Part shown: piece after piece, positions 59,241 to 64,000 of the stretch
How the letters are laid out: every line of letters starts with the position of its first letter
How positions within the stretch are numbered: position 1 is the stretch's first letter
Notes under the pieces: generated by a model
What the model was told of the DNA's origin: nothing
Database searches by the model: none
The model's input: the letters and a program-made list of their open reading frames with translations, nothing else
Made by a program: the position numbers and the translations under genes
Assembly: GCA_050246915.1 (NCBI GenBank)
Contig: JBFWVD010000025.1
Coordinates: 4,979 to 68,978, forward strand
Length of the DNA: 64,000 bases
Direction: 5' to 3'
DNA from: JBFWVD01 sp050246915
GTDB lineage: Bacteria; Actinomycetota; Acidimicrobiia; Acidimicrobiales; Ilumatobacteraceae

Positions 59241-60212
59241 CTACGAGACCGTGTCGACCAAGAAGTGGCCCGCCTCGGCCATGGCCTTGGTGGCCGGGCT
59301 GGACCCGACCTGTGCCGCCAGTGCTGCGGCTTCGGTGGCGAGTTCGCGAGCAGTGGCCACCGCCGAGCGAACACCTCCGGTGCGCACGAGACCGAGCGCC
59401 TTGTCGAGCTCGGCGCCCTCTATGGGGCCACCGAGCAGATCGCGCAACTCAGCCGCCGCCGCGTCTCCGGCGCCGAGCGCGCGCAGCACCGGCAGTGAGT
59501 AGACGCCCTCGACCAGATCGTGCCCGGCGGGTTTGCCCAACTCCTCGGCGGTGGCGGTCACGTCCAAGATGTCGTCGACGATCTGGAAGACCAGGCCCAA
59601 TTTGGTTCCATATCCGGTGAGCAGATCGATGGCCGAGCGGTCGAGTCCGGCGGCGATGCCACCGATGCGACACGCCGTCGAGAACAACGACGCGGTCTTG
59701 CCATCGATGGAATCGAAGTAGGCGGGCTCGGTGCGATCGACGCGGAAGGTGCCCTCGAGTTCGGCGATCTCGCCTTCGCAGAGGCGTCCGATACAGGCGC
59801 CGAGCAAGCCGGCCACCTCGGCGCCCAGCGATGCCGCGATGACCGAGGCCCTGGCGAGCAGGAAGTCGCCGGCGACGATGGCCCGCACGTTGCCCCATCG
59901 CGCGTTCACGCTGGGAACTTGGCGCCGGATCTGGGCCTCGTCGAGCACATCGTCGTGATAGAGCGAGCCGAGGTGCACCAATTCGCAGCTCACGCCACCT
60001 TTGACGACATCGTCGGTGGCTGCTTCGAAGGCGGTCAACGCAGTGGCGACAGCCAGCACCGGCCGGATCCGCTTGCCCCCGGCCACGATGAGATGGCTGG
60101 CCATCTCATTGAGGTTCGGGTCGGGCGTGTGCACCGCAGCGTGCAGTGCGTCCTCGATCCGGGCGAGGTCTTCGCCCATCGAAGGCAGCGCGAGCAGCGG
60201 GTTGGCCGTCAT
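59241..60212 (-). CDS. Polyprenyl diphosphate synthase
   Basis: A 323-residue trans-isoprenyl diphosphate synthase that extends isoprenoid chains, probably for menaquinone or carotenoids. The first Asp-rich motif is YHDDVLDEA, the second is FQIVDDILDVT, and GGKRIRPVLA binds the substrate diphosphate. The small residues ahead of the first motif are compatible with a long (C30 or more) product, but the length is not certain. The ATG at 60212 is preceded by TACCGT. It is divergent from clpC. Confidence 0.92.
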   Translation of the reverse strand: MTANPLLALPSMGEDLARIEDALHAAVHTPDPNLNEMASHLIVAGGKRIRPVLAVATALTAFEAATDDVVKGGVSCELVHLGSLYHDDVLDEAQIRRQVPSVNARWGNVRAIVAGDFLLARASVIAASLGAEVAGLLGACIGRLCEGEIAELEGTFRVDRTEPAYFDSIDGKTASLFSTACRIGGIAAGLDRSAIDLLTGYGTKLGLVFQIVDDILDVTATAEELGKPAGHDLVEGVYSLPVLRALGAGDAAAAELRDLLGGPIEGAELDKALGLVRTGGVRSAVATARELATEAAALAAQVGSSPATKAMAEAGHFLVDTVS

Positions 60213-60220
60213 CGGTTGCA

Positions 60221-60226
60221 ACGGTA
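60221..60226 (-). promoter_or_regulatory. -10 element (TACCGT) for polyprenyl synthase gene
   Basis: On the minus strand TACCGT ends 8 bases before the ATG at 60212. Confidence 0.5.
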
Positions 60227-60375
60227 ACAACTGGCCCTTGCAGCCCCTGTACCCGGCTGCGCGCAGCAACTTGCCAGAGCCCTGACAGACATCAGGCATT
60301 TTTCCCTACGCCCATTCGGACGACTGCCGATAGAGATCCTGGTCAACCGATCGGTGGGGAGACGACCCCCGGCGG

Positions 60376-60381
60376 TAGGCT
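60376..60381 (+). promoter_or_regulatory. Possible -10 element (TAGGCT) for clpC
   Basis: TAGGCT lies 37 bases before the ATG at 60419, which would give a leader of about 30 bases, unlike the leaderless pattern elsewhere. No ClgR or HspR-type operator was recognised in this 206-base divergent region. Confidence 0.3.
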
Positions 60382-60418
60382 CACCCGTGACCCAACGTCC
60401 GCACAGCTAGGCGGTCAG

Positions 60419-62959
<2,541 letters not shown>

Positions 62960-62976
62960 CCAGCCACTGGATGTGT

Positions 62977-63006
62977 GAAAGGGGCGCCCTGCGGGGCGCC
63001 CCTTTC
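62977..63006 (+). terminator. Terminator of clpC
   Basis: A perfect 13-bp stem (GAAAGGGGCGCCC and its complement) with tetraloop TGCG, 17 bases past the clpC stop. A-tract and T-tract are within the base of the stem, and no U-run follows. Confidence 0.8.
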
Positions 63007-63014
63007 GCGTTGTG

Positions 63015-63065
63015 AGCGGTGTTGCCGTAGCGGTGTTGCCGTGGTGTGTTTGCGTGGTGTGTTGC
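63015..63065. repeat. Two adjacent short tandem duplications
   Basis: AGCGGTGTTGCCGT is repeated twice head to tail (63015-63028, 63029-63042). Directly after, GTGGTGTGTTTGC (63041-63053) is followed by GTGGTGTGTTGC (63054-63065). Non-coding, between clpC and the DUF2853 gene. Confidence 0.85.
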
Positions 63066-63077
63066 CCGGCCTGACGA

Positions 63078-63404
63078 TCAGTGGAAAGCGTCGAGCTTTC
63101 CGTACTTCTCGGCGAGCAGGTAGTAGACGGTGACTCGCGACTTGTCGTGGGCGTCCTTCATCGTTTCGCCGACAGCCTTCACCGCGGCGTCGAGATCGCT
63201 GTCGGCGTCGGTGAGCGCGAGCTTCTTCTTCAGGAAGTTGTCGCGGACGCGGTCACGCTCGCTCTTGTCGGAGATGGCCACCAAGGACGAGTCCTTCTTC
63301 TGCAGCGCGATCCCGCAATGTTTGACGATGCCCTTCACTGCGGCCTCGTCGACGTTCGCCGTGTACTTGGCGATGTCCGGGATGTATTCGGTGTGATCGG
63401 CCAT
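63078..63404 (-). CDS. DUF2853 family protein
   Basis: A 108-residue helical protein. EYIPDIAKYTANVDEAAVKG, IVKHCGIALQKKDSSLVA and VTVYYLLAEKYGKLDAF match DUF2853, small soluble proteins of unknown function found in many bacteria. The ATG at 63404 is preceded by a run of G (GGGGG) about 8 bases upstream as ribosome-binding site. It is read toward clpC and has no partner gene. Confidence 0.85.
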   Translation of the reverse strand: MADHTEYIPDIAKYTANVDEAAVKGIVKHCGIALQKKDSSLVAISDKSERDRVRDNFLKKKLALTDADSDLDAAVKAVGETMKDAHDKSRVTVYYLLAEKYGKLDAFH

Positions 63405-63531
63405 TGCGTTACCCCCTGGGTCAGCGATCTGGCGCGAAACGTACTCCTGTGCCGAGAGCGGGTGACATCAATCGGGCCAGCTGTTCAGCGCTTTGCGCGC
63501 ATTGCGGCACATGTCCAACCGCTGCTCGCGA

Positions 63532-63930
63532 TCACTCGCATCCGTCGACGTCGCCCAGATCCTTCACGATGGTGTTGCCCTCGCGTGTGACGACGCGCAG
63601 TTCGACCACCTCGGTCGCGCTCGTGGGCCACCAGCTGCGCAGGTTGTTGCAGATGAGCAATCCGTTGGCGCTGTCCGCGGGAGCCAGATCGGTGAGCACC
63701 TTCACCGAGCCGTCGGTCTCGCTGGAGCCGATGATGCGTTTGCTCCATCGGGTCGTGCCGTAGGTGGTGCTCACCCACGGCAGGATCTGCGCCTGATCGG
63801 GCGGCGTGGTGGTGGCGGGGGAGGAGTCGGTGTTGCGCGAGCATCCGGCGAGCACCAACGCAGGCAGGGCCGACACGACGAACACGACGACGCCGACGCG
63901 GTTCGGGCGACGAGGAGAGTTGCTTCGCAC
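63532..63930 (-). CDS. Small lipoprotein of unknown function
   Basis: A 132-residue exported protein with a basic start, hydrophobic core and lipobox LAGC, then a Ser/Thr/Pro linker and a compact domain of about 80 residues with two Cys (LLICNNL and the C-terminal DGCE) that could form a disulfide. The GTG at 63930 begins a normal signal peptide. No family was recognised. The remaining bases to 64000 hold no supportable gene. Confidence 0.65.
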   Translation of the reverse strand: MRSNSPRRPNRVGVVVFVVSALPALVLAGCSRNTDSSPATTTPPDQAQILPWVSTTYGTTRWSKRIIGSSETDGSVKVLTDLAPADSANGLLICNNLRSWWPTSATEVVELRVVTREGNTIVKDLGDVDGCE

Positions 63931-64000
63931 ATGGCTTGTGTAGCAGCGACGCGATGCCGCGCGCTCATCGCGACGGGCATCGACGCTCGGTCCGCAGGAA

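Noticed and set aside
63771..63980. Reading frame at the right edge
   Set aside because: It overlaps the lipoprotein gene in another frame and shows no family or signal features.

Overview
The window is GC-rich, gene-dense bacterial DNA with 71 protein genes or gene candidates, one tRNA and one transposase remnant. The gene content is actinobacterial: ClpC, an RsrA-type zinc anti-sigma factor beside an ECF sigma factor, an F420-type deazaflavin oxidoreductase, a DUF2342 zinc peptidase, DUF2510, type III pantothenate kinase and a Gram-positive style Tad locus. Within that phylum it looks most like Acidimicrobiia (Ilumatobacter-like). That placement is inference from gene content and style; no ribosomal RNA is present to confirm it.

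Layout. 1-6400: cupredoxin-like lipoprotein, DUF2231 membrane protein, RNB exoribonuclease, a YcaQ/AlkX-type DNA glycosylase behind a cyclophilin, a CLC-type channel and a small degenerate DksA-like protein. 6474-11342: four coupled genes for a lipoprotein, a peptidoglycan-binding membrane-fusion protein and a MacB-like ABC ATPase plus permease. 11373-13299: an EamA transporter and two unknown genes. 13500-14435: a sigma-70 family factor. 14529-18424: a Tad pilus cluster (TadZ/CpaE-like, TadA, TadB, TadC, Flp-like pilin, TadE). 18508-28974: MrfA-like helicase, STAS protein, NhaA, a secreted CAP-domain protein with three wall-type repeats, acyl-CoA dehydrogenase, TopA. 29058-32892: MFS transporter, tmk and holB in one operon, then a LysE exporter.

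A tRNA-Thr at 32980 is followed by about 10 kb of accessory genes: cupin, SnoaL-like, MerR-VOC regulator, zinc-finger protein, PIN toxin, serine hydrolase, F420 enzyme, two hot-dog dehydratases, an isochorismatase-like protein, an epimerase, an IS630 remnant, an alpha/beta hydrolase and an XRE regulator. From 43118 onward housekeeping genes dominate: PabB-PabC fusion, ECF sigma and anti-sigma, zinc peptidase, tilS, hpt, ftsH, a pseudophosphatase-like protein, a DUF2520 protein, panC, nadB, nadC, coaX, a polyprenyl synthase and clpC. NAD synthesis (nadB, nadC) and CoA synthesis (panC, coaX) are therefore interleaved. A two-gene nucleotidyltransferase module sits between nadB and nadC.

Two window-wide signals stand out. 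First, the palindrome CAATTNNAATTG occurs six times exactly and three more times with one mismatch. Every copy is inside a coding region, and the copies use different reading frames. Second, about two dozen genes have a TANNNT hexamer 6-11 bases before the start codon, which predicts leaderless or near-leaderless transcripts; one of these is a MerR-type promoter with a 19-bp spacer. Within operons, genes are joined mostly by four-base GTGA overlaps.
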